Part shown: piece after piece, positions 36,529-45,634 of the stretch
Numbering within the stretch: position 1 is the stretch's first letter
How the letters are laid out: each line of letters begins with the position of its first letter
Assembly (NCBI GenBank): GCA_015069205.1
Contig: SVIZ01000005.1
Coordinates: 73,377 to 137,376, forward strand
DNA length: 64,000 bases
Direction of reading: 5' to 3'
From: Oscillospiraceae bacterium
GTDB lineage: Bacteria; Bacillota; Clostridia; Saccharofermentanales; Saccharofermentanaceae
The notes under the pieces: generated by a model
Told to the model about the DNA's origin: nothing
The model's input: the letters and a program-made list of their open reading frames with translations, nothing else
Database searches by the model: none
Made by a program: the position numbers and the translations under genes

Positions 36529-38411
36529 CGGTATTTTCTTCTGAGTATCACGTCGGGGAAGACGATCGCAAGGGCGGTAAGGATTACTATACCGCTGCTG
36601 TCGTCTGTGCCATTATGCTCATAATACTGGGCGTAACGACGTTCTTTATCGGAAGAAAAAACGCATATGAAAAAGATACCATTCCCAGCTTCGAGGCGGC
36701 GATAGACGAAGGCAATTATTCCGAAGCGCTTGAGATCTACAGAGGCATTCAGGACGAAGTCTTGAAAGCATCTCCGGAAAATCAGGAGGCAAACGCAACT
36801 AAGCTTCAGATGCTTGATGATATGCAGAATATCGTCAGGGTCCGCGTTGATTCACTCTGTGACAGGATTATTTCCAACAGATATGTGCTTACCGCGAGTG
36901 ACATCAATTTCCTCAATTCGATGAAGGAACTCACTAGTTCCGTCGTTTCCGAGAGAATGTACAGCATCTGTGAAGACTTCCTTTTGGGCAACATCGAGAA
37001 GCCGGTAGTTATGTATTTCTTTGACCAGTTGTCTCCTATCGGTAATTTCTCTGCTACCGCAAATCCTTTGCTCAGAGAGCTGGACTTTATGGAGACTGCG
37101 ACAGGTGATGTCCAGACTGCTGAGGCGGCTTATAACGAAGGTGATTACATTGCTGCTGTTAAGAAATATACCCAGGTAGACCAGAATTATGACGGTTTCG
37201 TAGGTGATTACTGCTATACCAGGATCACGACGATCAAGGATCTTATGTATGAGCCTATGATGGCTGAAGGTGAGCATATGCTACAGACATCAAAGTTCTA
37301 TTCTGCAGAGCAGCTATTCTCTGATCTTGCGGTAATCTTCCCTGAAGACGAGATGATAAAGAGTAACCTTCTTACCGCGACGTCATATACGAGCGAAGTT
37401 AAGGAATACAGAGGCCCCATCGAAGTTATCTGCGTAAGATCACTTATCGCGGATGCTGATATTGCTTTCTCAAGCCGTATCCGCTCAAGTGAGACGGGCC
37501 TTTACCTTACGACATATGAGTTTGAGAAGATCCTCGAAAATCTTTACGAGAGAGATTATGTTCTCGTAGATCCGGAGGACCTCATTGATGCAAGTGATCC
37601 GACGTTTCTTCTTGAGCGCAATCTCCGTGTGCCGAAGGGTAAGAAACCGCTCATTGTCGTCATTGAGAATCTTCAGTACAACGCATCCGCATACAGTTAC
37701 GGAACATGCAGAAGACTTGTTCTCAACGATGAGAGCCAGGTCTGCGGTGAATATATTAATTATGCAGGGGAGACCGTTGTAGGCAGAAATGCTGAAGCAA
37801 TCGGTATTCTTGACATGTTTGTTGAAAAACATCCTGATTTTACCTATGACGGCGCTAAGGGTATCATCTCCGTCAGCGGTCACGAGTCAGTATTCGGATA
37901 CGTAATCAGTGAAGATGAGGTAGATGACCGCAATGCTGCATTAAGTGCTGCAAACATGCAGCAGATCACCCCGACACCTGAAGAGATCCAGTATAACAGG
38001 GACAGAGTTACGGAAATCGCTAATATTCTATCCGATAACGGCTGGAAGTTTGCCAACTGCACATACGATTATATCCAGGACTGCACCAATACCGAGAAAC
38101 AGGTTCTGATCGATGACACTGAGAAGTGGCTTGAGCAGGTAGGAAGTCTTTTCGGAGAGGTACATATGCTGGTATATCCGAACGGAAACTACATTCCGGG
38201 CACGGACGACAGGGCAGTGTACTACAAGAATCACGGATTCAGGATCTTCTTTGGCGGCGGAGCAAGCCCGTATTATACATACGGAGACAATTACCTCTAT
38301 CTTGACCGTGCCATGATGAGTTATGTTACTTTGAAGCGAAAGGTTTATGAGGAACTGTTCGATTATCACGATATCATCGATCCTAAGAGGGGCGAACCTG
38401 AAGAAACCTGA
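36525..38411 (+). CDS. Membrane-anchored protein with degenerate polysaccharide-deacetylase-like domain
   Basis: The 628-residue protein has one N-terminal membrane helix (about 25-45), then about 270 residues of helical, TPR-like sequence (EAAIDEGNYSEALEIYRG, EAAYNEGDYIAAVKKYTQV). A C-terminal domain follows that resembles clostridial polysaccharide deacetylases: VEKHPDFTYDGAKGIISVSGHESVFGY and MLVYPNG. The usual metal-binding Asp pair appears replaced (VVIENLQYN), so activity is doubtful. It should face outside. The start is GTG, overlapping the topoisomerase A stop by 4 bp, so it is translationally coupled to DNA topology genes without an obvious reason. Confidence 0.68.
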   Translation: MTVFSSEYHVGEDDRKGGKDYYTAAVVCAIMLIILGVTTFFIGRKNAYEKDTIPSFEAAIDEGNYSEALEIYRGIQDEVLKASPENQEANATKLQMLDDMQNIVRVRVDSLCDRIISNRYVLTASDINFLNSMKELTSSVVSERMYSICEDFLLGNIEKPVVMYFFDQLSPIGNFSATANPLLRELDFMETATGDVQTAEAAYNEGDYIAAVKKYTQVDQNYDGFVGDYCYTRITTIKDLMYEPMMAEGEHMLQTSKFYSAEQLFSDLAVIFPEDEMIKSNLLTATSYTSEVKEYRGPIEVICVRSLIADADIAFSSRIRSSETGLYLTTYEFEKILENLYERDYVLVDPEDLIDASDPTFLLERNLRVPKGKKPLIVVIENLQYNASAYSYGTCRRLVLNDESQVCGEYINYAGETVVGRNAEAIGILDMFVEKHPDFTYDGAKGIISVSGHESVFGYVISEDEVDDRNAALSAANMQQITPTPEEIQYNRDRVTEIANILSDNGWKFANCTYDYIQDCTNTEKQVLIDDTEKWLEQVGSLFGEVHMLVYPNGNYIPGTDDRAVYYKNHGFRIFFGGGASPYYTYGDNYLYLDRAMMSYVTLKRKVYEELFDYHDIIDPKRGEPEET

Positions 38412-38526
38412 TGAAGCGTTATATTTCAATTACGTTTCATTTTGATAAATTTGTACAATAAATTTGTTTTTTATTATAATGTAAATTGTGAAGAGCTATT
38501 GTCGCCTTCCCGAAGGGAGCTTGAAT

Positions 38527-38982
38527 ATGGGCAGAATTGACAGACTTACAAATCTTACCGAGAACGAAGAGATACTCTGGCAAGACAAAAAGAGATATCT
38601 TGGACTGCCTATTTCCTTTACTATCTACAGTTTCAGCAACAACAAGTTTTATCTGAAAAAGGGTATCTTCAATGTCAGTTCAGAAGAGATCCTCCTTTAC
38701 AGGATTTTGGATCTGACTTTTAAGCAAACCCTCTGGCAGAAGATCTTCGGTGTCGGTTCGGTAATCCTTACGACAGCCGATAAGTCAACGCCTGTTCTTG
38801 AGATCAGGAACATAAAGACGCCTGACAGAGTAAGAAAAGCCCTGAGCACACTTGTTGAGATGAGACGCGATGAGAAGCGTGTTACCGGTAAGGAAATGTT
38901 CGGCGCAGCCGGAATGTTTCATGATCACGGTGATCTTGAAGGTGTTGACCTTGACGGCGACGGAATAGCAGATGTTCATTGA
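38527..38982 (+). CDS. PH-domain-like (bPH2) protein with acidic calcium-loop-like tail
   Basis: The 151-residue protein contains a bacterial PH-like domain (NNKFYLKKGIFNVSSEEILLYRILDL, seen in part as strands at residues 40-70, then VILTTADKSTPVLEI). There is no membrane segment. The C-terminus DLEGVDLDGDGIADVH looks like a dockerin or EF-hand calcium loop. ATG 38527 was chosen because GGGAG precedes it; the GTG at 38488 lies directly after a TATAAT box (38475-38480) and is in the leader. Function unknown. Confidence 0.78.
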   Translation: MGRIDRLTNLTENEEILWQDKKRYLGLPISFTIYSFSNNKFYLKKGIFNVSSEEILLYRILDLTFKQTLWQKIFGVGSVILTTADKSTPVLEIRNIKTPDRVRKALSTLVEMRRDEKRVTGKEMFGAAGMFHDHGDLEGVDLDGDGIADVH

Positions 38983-38995
38983 TTGAGGTATTGTT

Positions 38996-39964
38996 TTGGA
39001 AACGAGAATTGACAGATTCGGCAGCGTCCGCGAAGACAAGATCAATCAGCTCAAGAAGCTGATCGCAGAATCCAAAAATATTGTTTTCCTTGGCGGAGCA
39101 GGTGTATCCACAGAGAGCGGCATTCCCGACTTCAGAAGCGGTGCCGGTATCTACAATACTGAAAGCGGTACTAAGTACAGACCGATAGACATCATTGCTC
39201 ACGATTTCTTCATGGAGCATCCTGAAGACTTTTTCGATTTTTACAAGCGTAAGCTTATCTATCCTGATGCAAGACCTAATAAGGCACACAAGGCTCTAGT
39301 AAGACTTGAGAGACAGGGCAAGCTTAAGGCAATAATCACACAGAATATCGATAACCTCCACCAGGAGGCCGGAAGCAAGTGTGTTATCGAGCTTCACGGT
39401 TCTGTATTCAGAAACTACTGCATGGATTGCGGAAAGAAGTTCAATATCGAATATATTGCGGCTCAGGAAGGCGTTCCGCACTGTGACAGATGCGGCGGCA
39501 TCGTAAGACCTGACATCGTTCTTTACGAAGAAAATCTTGAGCATGAGAATGTTGATAATGCGATCAAGGCTGTTAAGAAGTGCGATCTCATGATCATTGC
39601 GGGAACATCACTTACTGTTTATCCCGCTGCTACGTTTGCTCAGTTCTTAAAGCACGACAGGATCGTTATTATAAATAAGAGTTCTACTTATATGGATCTT
39701 AAGGCGCTTCTCACGATTCACGATAATGTCGGTGATGTTCTTGATAAGTGCGTTCCGAAGAGAGTATCAAGAAAGACGACTACTTCGAAGACTACAGCAA
39801 AGAAGACAACTGCTAAGAAGACGGCTTCTAAGACAACAACAGCAAAGACGGGTACTGCCAAGGCGGAGCCCAAGACCGCTTCGAAGAAGGCACCGGCAAA
39901 GAAACCTTCTGCCGCCGCTTCAAAGAAGCCGGCATCTTCTAAGGCGAAGAAGGATGAAAGCTAA
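38996..39964 (+). CDS. Sirtuin (NAD-dependent protein deacylase) with histone-H1-like tail
   Basis: The 322-residue protein removes acyl groups from lysines using NAD. The Sir2 core has GAGVSTESGIPDFRS, TQNIDNLHQEAG with the catalytic His in ELHGSV, a four-Cys zinc site (CMDCG and CDRCGG) and GTSLTVYPA. From residue 254 to the end, about 69 residues consist almost only of Lys, Thr, Ala, Ser and Pro with AKK and KTT repeats, much like histone H1 tails and DNA-binding Hc1-like proteins. Ordinary bacterial sirtuins (about 240 residues) lack this tail. The start is TTG 38996 after TGAGGT. It overlaps the MutS-like gene by 11 bp. Confidence 0.92.
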   Translation: METRIDRFGSVREDKINQLKKLIAESKNIVFLGGAGVSTESGIPDFRSGAGIYNTESGTKYRPIDIIAHDFFMEHPEDFFDFYKRKLIYPDARPNKAHKALVRLERQGKLKAIITQNIDNLHQEAGSKCVIELHGSVFRNYCMDCGKKFNIEYIAAQEGVPHCDRCGGIVRPDIVLYEENLEHENVDNAIKAVKKCDLMIIAGTSLTVYPAATFAQFLKHDRIVIINKSSTYMDLKALLTIHDNVGDVLDKCVPKRVSRKTTTSKTTAKKTTAKKTASKTTTAKTGTAKAEPKTASKKAPAKKPSAAASKKPASSKAKKDES

Positions 39965-41816
39965 TCTTAAATTCTACGAAGATAAAGACCAGATGATAAT
40001 TGCCGATCTTGCCAGGTATGGAAGGCAGAGCGGCATTTTGTCATTTTTGAGATTGATTACTTTCTTAGGCGCAGCTGGTCTTTTTATCGGCGGATATGCA
40101 GCTAATCTTCCTGTACTTTATTTTGCCGGCGGTGCTGTTTTTATTTTGTTTGTTGTACTTTGCATCGTTCACGGCGGAATCATCGAGAAGGTTAATTACC
40201 TCAATGAATTATCCAAAGTAAATGCTTCTTATATCGCCAGGATAAAGGGCGATTTCAACGAGCTTAGAAATATTGCCGTTAAAGGTCTTAAGCGCGCTGA
40301 GGATATCGGCTCTGCCAAGAACAGGCTTTACGGCAAGGATTTTGAAGTTGCTGATCATGACTACTGTGCAGATCTCGATCTGTTTGGAAAGAAGTCTTTA
40401 TTCTCTTTATTAAATGTGTCCGAGACTTCGTTCGGAAGAAAAAGATTTGCTGATAGTCTCCTTAATAATCATATATCAGATATTACGACCGGTGAGCTGA
40501 AAGCCAGACAGAAGGCTGTAGAAGAGCTTTGTTCCAAGCCTGAGATGCTCATGGATTACCAGGCTACGGCAAGAGTCGGTAAGATGACAAAAGATCCCAA
40601 AGTCCTACTGGATTTTGCTTCGGAAGGTACGAAAACAAAAGCAGCTGCAAACGTACTTATAGTCATCGGTTTTGCTCTGTGGATCAGTGTCCCTGTTGCA
40701 CTGATTGCCTTTCCTGATTATGCAGCTGCAATGGTAATAACATGCCTCATTCTGAACTTCATTATCTGGCTTATCGGACGCGCTTTTAACGAGACATACA
40801 TCAAGGCCTGTGAAGGCATGCCTAATCAGGTGAGAACGATGCTGAAGTTATATTCGATCCTCGAAAATGCAGGCTTTGAAAACGAACTCAACAAGTCCCT
40901 GGTTAAGGGCGACGATAAATCAAAAGGTGCATACGATTCGTTGAAGGAACTTAATTCGGTTTTGAGACTTGCCGGTTTAAGAAGCCAGCCTTTGTTTGCT
41001 CTTATACTTAATTCGATCTTTCCTTTGGATTATATAATCTCAAAGCGTATGGGTAACTGGGCAGTTAAGTACGGTAAAGAACTTCCCGGTTATATCGATA
41101 AGTTAGCTGACCTTGAAGCGCTTATGTGTGCCGCACAGACAGGACTTGTATTACCTTTGAGTTCTTTCCCTGAATTCGTTGAATCAGACAAAGCCGAAGA
41201 CAATGCTTTTTTCGAAGGTTCGGAGCTTGCACATCCGCTTCTTTCACATGAATCAGTCGTAAGCAATTCCATTACTATCAATAAGGATATAGCGATAATT
41301 ACCGGTTCTAACATGTCCGGTAAGACAACCATGATAAGAACAGTAGGCGTATGCACGATACTTGCGATGACAGGCGGCCTTGTACCTGCCTCTGCTTTGA
41401 AACTCGGACGAATGAGAGTTATGAGTTCCATGAGGATCGTCGACAGCATCGAAGAGAATATGAGTACGTTCAAGGCAGAGCTCATAAGGATTTCTGGTAT
41501 CATAAAGGCAGCTGGGGAGAACAAGCCGTTGCTGTTCCTTATCGATGAGATATTCAGAGGCACAAATTCAGATGACAGGACAGAGGGTGCTTTGACTGTT
41601 TTGAAAAAGCTTTCAATGCCCTACATTTGCGGTCTTATGACTACGCATGACTATGCAATGATCGACAAGACCACGGAAGAGTTTAAAAACATCAGATACT
41701 ATCATTTTTCGGAGACTTATACGGATACCGGAATCACTTTCGATTACAGCCTTACGTCGGGTATAAGCAGGCAATCTAATGCTAAATATCTAATGAAGCT
41801 GGTCGGTATAGGCTAG
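39954..41816 (+). CDS. Membrane-anchored MutS-family ATPase
   Basis: The 620-residue protein has two membrane helices near the N-terminus (about residues 25-70) and another pair in the middle (about 220-270). A MutS core and ATPase follow: GSNMSGKTTMIRT as Walker A, FLIDEIFRGTNSDDR as Walker B and signature, MTTHD as H-loop. It lacks the mismatch-reading and Smr domains, as in the small membrane MutS homologues of Firmicutes whose task is unknown. ATG 39954 was chosen because it gives a start inside the last codons of the sirtuin, which suggests coupling; the upstream frame to 39726 only mirrors the sirtuin tail. Confidence 0.85.
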   Translation: MKANLKFYEDKDQMIIADLARYGRQSGILSFLRLITFLGAAGLFIGGYAANLPVLYFAGGAVFILFVVLCIVHGGIIEKVNYLNELSKVNASYIARIKGDFNELRNIAVKGLKRAEDIGSAKNRLYGKDFEVADHDYCADLDLFGKKSLFSLLNVSETSFGRKRFADSLLNNHISDITTGELKARQKAVEELCSKPEMLMDYQATARVGKMTKDPKVLLDFASEGTKTKAAANVLIVIGFALWISVPVALIAFPDYAAAMVITCLILNFIIWLIGRAFNETYIKACEGMPNQVRTMLKLYSILENAGFENELNKSLVKGDDKSKGAYDSLKELNSVLRLAGLRSQPLFALILNSIFPLDYIISKRMGNWAVKYGKELPGYIDKLADLEALMCAAQTGLVLPLSSFPEFVESDKAEDNAFFEGSELAHPLLSHESVVSNSITINKDIAIITGSNMSGKTTMIRTVGVCTILAMTGGLVPASALKLGRMRVMSSMRIVDSIEENMSTFKAELIRISGIIKAAGENKPLLFLIDEIFRGTNSDDRTEGALTVLKKLSMPYICGLMTTHDYAMIDKTTEEFKNIRYYHFSETYTDTGITFDYSLTSGISRQSNAKYLMKLVGIG

Positions 41817-41953
41817 GCGTTTGTTATTATGGACAGTATTTTAGGTTTATGTTGAATTTCCTGCATAAATGTTAAATACTTTGTTTTCTTTCCTTGCATT
41901 CTAGATTTTTAATGTATAAAATCTTATTGGAGAGAAGGTTTGAAGAGGGTTTT

Positions 41954-43699
41954 ATGTTCGAAGAATTAGGCAATTATCTGTCTATTGTGCTTGATTACTC
42001 CGTTGTTTTGGAGTACTCCAACGGAGTTTGGTTTGATGAACTCACAAACCTCTTTGAAGATAAGGGTATCGATTGTTATATTGATGATACTTTCAAGATC
42101 CTTCACAAGTGTGTTGTACAGCAGCAGGATCCCAAAGACATCTACGTTCAGAGTTCAATGCGTTCGCTTATTCAGAGCCTTATGGCTACGAATACGCTTC
42201 ATGTTGTTCATACATGTAATACAGAGTTTTTCTTGGAGCAGGTCAAAGATCTCCGAATGTGCTGCATTCTTACAACAAGAAAAGGCATTTTCACCAAAAG
42301 ACTTTATGAGAAGGCTCCGGACTTTAACGGTGATATCGCTATAATCACCCCTACAGGTATTAAGATCTTCCATTCTGTTGCAGAGATGATCAAGGAATTC
42401 CCGCTTCCTGAGATCAGCAGTCTTGCAAAGAATAATACTTTCATTGACTGTGACGGAAGAGCGAGTATCGATGATATGGTTATTTCCACCGAAGGTGACA
42501 AGTTCATTCTCGAAAAGAGGCTGAGCGGCGGCGCTGAAGGTATGGTATTTACAACGAACAACCCCAAGTATGTTGCCAAGATCTATCACAAGGGTGTCAT
42601 CACTCCTTTGAGATGGGCTAAGCTTAAGAAGCTTACGGAACTCGGCATTACTTCTTCAAGTTTCTGTACTCCTCAACATCTGCTTTATTTCCGCGGTGTA
42701 CCGGTCGGTTATACGATGTTCGTTGGTAAGGGTACAACGCTCAGCAATGTTTTCGACGGTCCTGATGCGATCCTTGAACAGTATCCTGACTGGACAAGAC
42801 TTGATGTAGTAGAGACGCTCCTGTCACTTATCGGCAAGTATCTCTATCTTCATATGCATGATATCGTTGCCGGCGACATACAGCTTAAGAATGCTTTGAT
42901 CTATACTTCGTCCACACAGTATCTCATCGATATGGACAGTGTACAGGTTGGCAACCTTCCTTGCCCTGTAGGTACGGAAGATTTCACTGATCCCAAGCTC
43001 TGGGGCAAAGACTTTTCCGGATTCGTAAGAACATTGGAAGATGAAGACTATTCAATCGCAATGCTTGTATTCTCGATCCTTTTCTGCGGACTTCATCCTT
43101 ATGCGACCAGAAAGGGTGCCGAGACTTTAAGAGAAGAAATCCTAAATCACAACTTCCCTTATACACTCGATAATTCTGATAAAGAACATATCCCGCTCGG
43201 CGGTTACGATCACATCTGGGAATACCTCCCTGAGAATCTCCGCGTCATGCTCTATAAGACATTCCGTGAAGGAAAGTCATATGAAGCAGTATGCTGGCGC
43301 GCAGCCGTTCAGGAATACATGAATAATCTTGAGAACTTCGTTTACGATGATCCTGAAGCTTATAAGCTTTTCCCTTGCGAAAACTATAAGCAGGCATCTG
43401 TCAACGTAGAAGAAGTAAGAGCTAAGCTCCAAGCTAAGCTCGATGCCAAGAAAGCCAGAGAAGAAAATATAGCAGCCAAAGCGCAGATTGAGAAAAAATC
43501 TTTTGGAAATGTTCCTTCAGGCAGATATGTCTCATCTAATGTCGGTGGCAGCGACAGCTACAGACCGGTGAGATTTGACGATGAGGAAACAGCGGCTCCA
43601 AGTGCATCTTTTGCTGCTACTCCGACCAATAGCGCTCCGGCGCCTTCCGTAAGTCAGGAAGAACCTGCAAAGAAGAAAAAGTTTTTCGGACTTTTCTGA
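41954..43699 (+). CDS. Serine/threonine-protein-kinase-like protein of a TerY-type triad
   Basis: The 581-residue protein has an unassigned N-terminal region (1-180), a kinase-like domain (about 185-455) and a charged, low-complexity tail ending in KKKKFFGLF. The nucleotide loop reads LSGGAEGMVF, the ATP lysine is in YVAKIYHKG (about 209), the catalytic Asp is D308 in AGDIQLKNA and the metal Asp is D328 in IDMDSV, so it is probably active. This resembles the kinase of TerY-associated phosphorylation triads. The start is ATG 41954 after AGAGGG. Its gene is followed by a vWA gene with its own TATAAT, then a PP2C gene. Confidence 0.82.
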   Translation: MFEELGNYLSIVLDYSVVLEYSNGVWFDELTNLFEDKGIDCYIDDTFKILHKCVVQQQDPKDIYVQSSMRSLIQSLMATNTLHVVHTCNTEFFLEQVKDLRMCCILTTRKGIFTKRLYEKAPDFNGDIAIITPTGIKIFHSVAEMIKEFPLPEISSLAKNNTFIDCDGRASIDDMVISTEGDKFILEKRLSGGAEGMVFTTNNPKYVAKIYHKGVITPLRWAKLKKLTELGITSSSFCTPQHLLYFRGVPVGYTMFVGKGTTLSNVFDGPDAILEQYPDWTRLDVVETLLSLIGKYLYLHMHDIVAGDIQLKNALIYTSSTQYLIDMDSVQVGNLPCPVGTEDFTDPKLWGKDFSGFVRTLEDEDYSIAMLVFSILFCGLHPYATRKGAETLREEILNHNFPYTLDNSDKEHIPLGGYDHIWEYLPENLRVMLYKTFREGKSYEAVCWRAAVQEYMNNLENFVYDDPEAYKLFPCENYKQASVNVEEVRAKLQAKLDAKKAREENIAAKAQIEKKSFGNVPSGRYVSSNVGGSDSYRPVRFDDEETAAPSASFAATPTNSAPAPSVSQEEPAKKKKFFGLF

Positions 43700-43812
43700 T
43701 TATTCGCGCGAGCTCAATATAACTAATACATTGCAACGGCATTATACAAGTTGTAGGAATGTTTGTTATAATTTTATAGATATCTATACTCTCGAAAACT
43801 CGGAGGAAATTT

Positions 43813-44544
43813 ATGGCGGATAATTTTTCTAGTTCGGATTTTGGAACAAGTACGAGAAGAAGACTTCCAATTTGTTTTGCACTTGATACTTCAGGATCCA
43901 TGATGGGTAATCCTATCAGACAGCTCAACATTGGTCTTCAAAACTTTGTTGCATCAATCAAGAACAATGATGATACAAGAAATTCTACTGATATTGCAAT
44001 CATTACTTTTGGTTCCAAGGTAGACATCGTAATGCCTTTCGGTAAGATTTCAAAGGAAAAGGGACTTCCTGAGATTACGGCATCCACAACTCTTACACCT
44101 ATCGGCGAAGGCGTTCTTACTGCATTAGAGCTTCTCAATGCACGTAAGGAAGGTTACAAGGAGATGGGAATCAAGTATTTCCAGCCTTGGCTTGTAGTCA
44201 TTACTGACGGCGCACCTCAGGGTCCTAATGCCATGCAGAATATGGAACGTGCCATTGAAGCATGCAACGAACTTGAACGTGAAGATAAGCTTGTTGTATT
44301 CAATATCGGTGTCGGTAACGGAGTTGACTTTGATATCTTAAAGAGACTTTCCTGCAAGCGTTCAGAGCCTATTTCAGTTAACTCAGCTGACTTTGGTAAG
44401 CTTTTCGAATTCCTTGGCTCTTCATCTTCATCGATCGTATCTTCCGGTATGAAAGATGATGCGCTTTACAACATTAATACTGAGCCTCAGGGTAAGGCTG
44501 TTGAATTAGATGATTTCATGAAGTTCATTAATGAGGATGAATAA
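43813..44544 (+). CDS. TerY-like von Willebrand factor A domain protein
   Basis: The 243-residue protein is one vWA domain with a complete metal-ion site: D25-T-S-G-S, the Thr in ASTTLTPIG, and ITDGAPQGP. Such cytosolic TerY proteins act as metal-dependent scaffolds in tellurium-resistance-linked phosphorylation systems. GGAGGA precedes ATG 43813, and a TATAAT at 43767-43772 offers a promoter. Its stop overlaps the PP2C start by one base (TAATG), which ties the two together. Confidence 0.9.
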   Translation: MADNFSSSDFGTSTRRRLPICFALDTSGSMMGNPIRQLNIGLQNFVASIKNNDDTRNSTDIAIITFGSKVDIVMPFGKISKEKGLPEITASTTLTPIGEGVLTALELLNARKEGYKEMGIKYFQPWLVVITDGAPQGPNAMQNMERAIEACNELEREDKLVVFNIGVGNGVDFDILKRLSCKRSEPISVNSADFGKLFEFLGSSSSSIVSSGMKDDALYNINTEPQGKAVELDDFMKFINEDE

Positions 44545-45626
44545 TGTATAAGGGAATTACTGTCGGTGCAATCACGACGATCGGCAATAAACATGTTAAC
44601 CGCGGTACTCCTTGTGAGGACGCGTCTTATGCTGTTGCCAGGAATGGTGTTTCTGTCGTCTGCATTGCTGACGGCGCCGGCGGTAAGCAGTATACGGATG
44701 CTAGATTCGGCTCTGATTGTGCCGTGCACGTTATCACGGATACCTTGTGCGATCATTTCGATGCGTTATACAGCGAGAACAGGGAGGCTGCCGTAAGAGG
44801 TTATCTCATGGCAAAACTCCGTGTGGCATTCGCTGATATCATGGAAGAGCGCACGATCGACGTTATCGACAGACTGTCATGCACATTGCTTTTCGTTGCC
44901 GTAAAGGACAGAAGAATGATGATCGGACACATCGGTGACGGTCTGATCGTAAGAGTATCTCCTTCCGGTGTAAGCCCTATATCAATGCCGCAGAACGACA
45001 AGGACGGCAAGACATATTTTGTTACTGCCGCTCATGCCGATAACTATATGCGTCTTCTTAAGACCACTGTTGACGATGTTCATGCGATCGCGTTAATGAC
45101 TGACGGCGTCCAGGACAGCGTATATAACGAGGAAGCGGGTCTTGTAAAGCCTGTTGTTGCAAAAATGGCTGAGACATTTGCAGAAGGCCGGGAAGAAGGC
45201 GAGAAATCAGTTCTTGAGACTGTGCAGAAATATATCGTAGGTTCAAGTAATGCCAGTGACGATGCAAGCTTTGGAGTTATGTATTTTGAGGGGACCAAAG
45301 CACCCGATCCGGCTACGCTTGAGAGTGAAGCATCCAAGTTTGCTTCATCTTCTGAGACGTTTAAAGATTTATCTATGGCTATCAAGCCTGAGATTATTAA
45401 GGCGCATGAGATCATTTCAAAGTGTGCCGGCGAGGAGCCTGCCGTAACGCAGCCTGAACCGGAACCTGAAAAAGCGCCTGAGACTGTTGCTGCTGATAAG
45501 ATGGAACCGGAGGTTCAGCCTAAAGAACCTTCGAAGATCAGCAAGATCTCGATTATCATGCTTGCTATAGGCATTGTGCTTTGCATTATAGGAGCTATTG
45601 AACTAGTGTTATCACTTAAAGGATGA
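44544..45626 (+). CDS. PP2C-family protein phosphatase with C-terminal membrane anchor
   Basis: The 360-residue protein has a PP2C domain (1-250): CEDASY, IADGAGG (D43), GHIGDGLIVRV, LMTDGVQDS and SDDASFGVMYF are the metal-binding motifs. After a Pro/Glu-rich linker comes one membrane helix (about 332-355) at the C-terminus, so the phosphatase faces the cytosol at the membrane. It should reverse the work of the kinase in the same cluster. It overlaps the vWA gene by 1 bp and sits next to a coiled-coil gene. Confidence 0.92.
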   Translation: MYKGITVGAITTIGNKHVNRGTPCEDASYAVARNGVSVVCIADGAGGKQYTDARFGSDCAVHVITDTLCDHFDALYSENREAAVRGYLMAKLRVAFADIMEERTIDVIDRLSCTLLFVAVKDRRMMIGHIGDGLIVRVSPSGVSPISMPQNDKDGKTYFVTAAHADNYMRLLKTTVDDVHAIALMTDGVQDSVYNEEAGLVKPVVAKMAETFAEGREEGEKSVLETVQKYIVGSSNASDDASFGVMYFEGTKAPDPATLESEASKFASSSETFKDLSMAIKPEIIKAHEIISKCAGEEPAVTQPEPEPEKAPETVAADKMEPEVQPKEPSKISKISIIMLAIGIVLCIIGAIELVLSLKG

Positions 45627-45634
45627 GGGGTATT

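Noticed and set aside
39726..39953. Arg-rich extension of the MutS-like protein
   Set aside because: It is the shifted frame of the sirtuin's AAG-rich tail, not a real domain.
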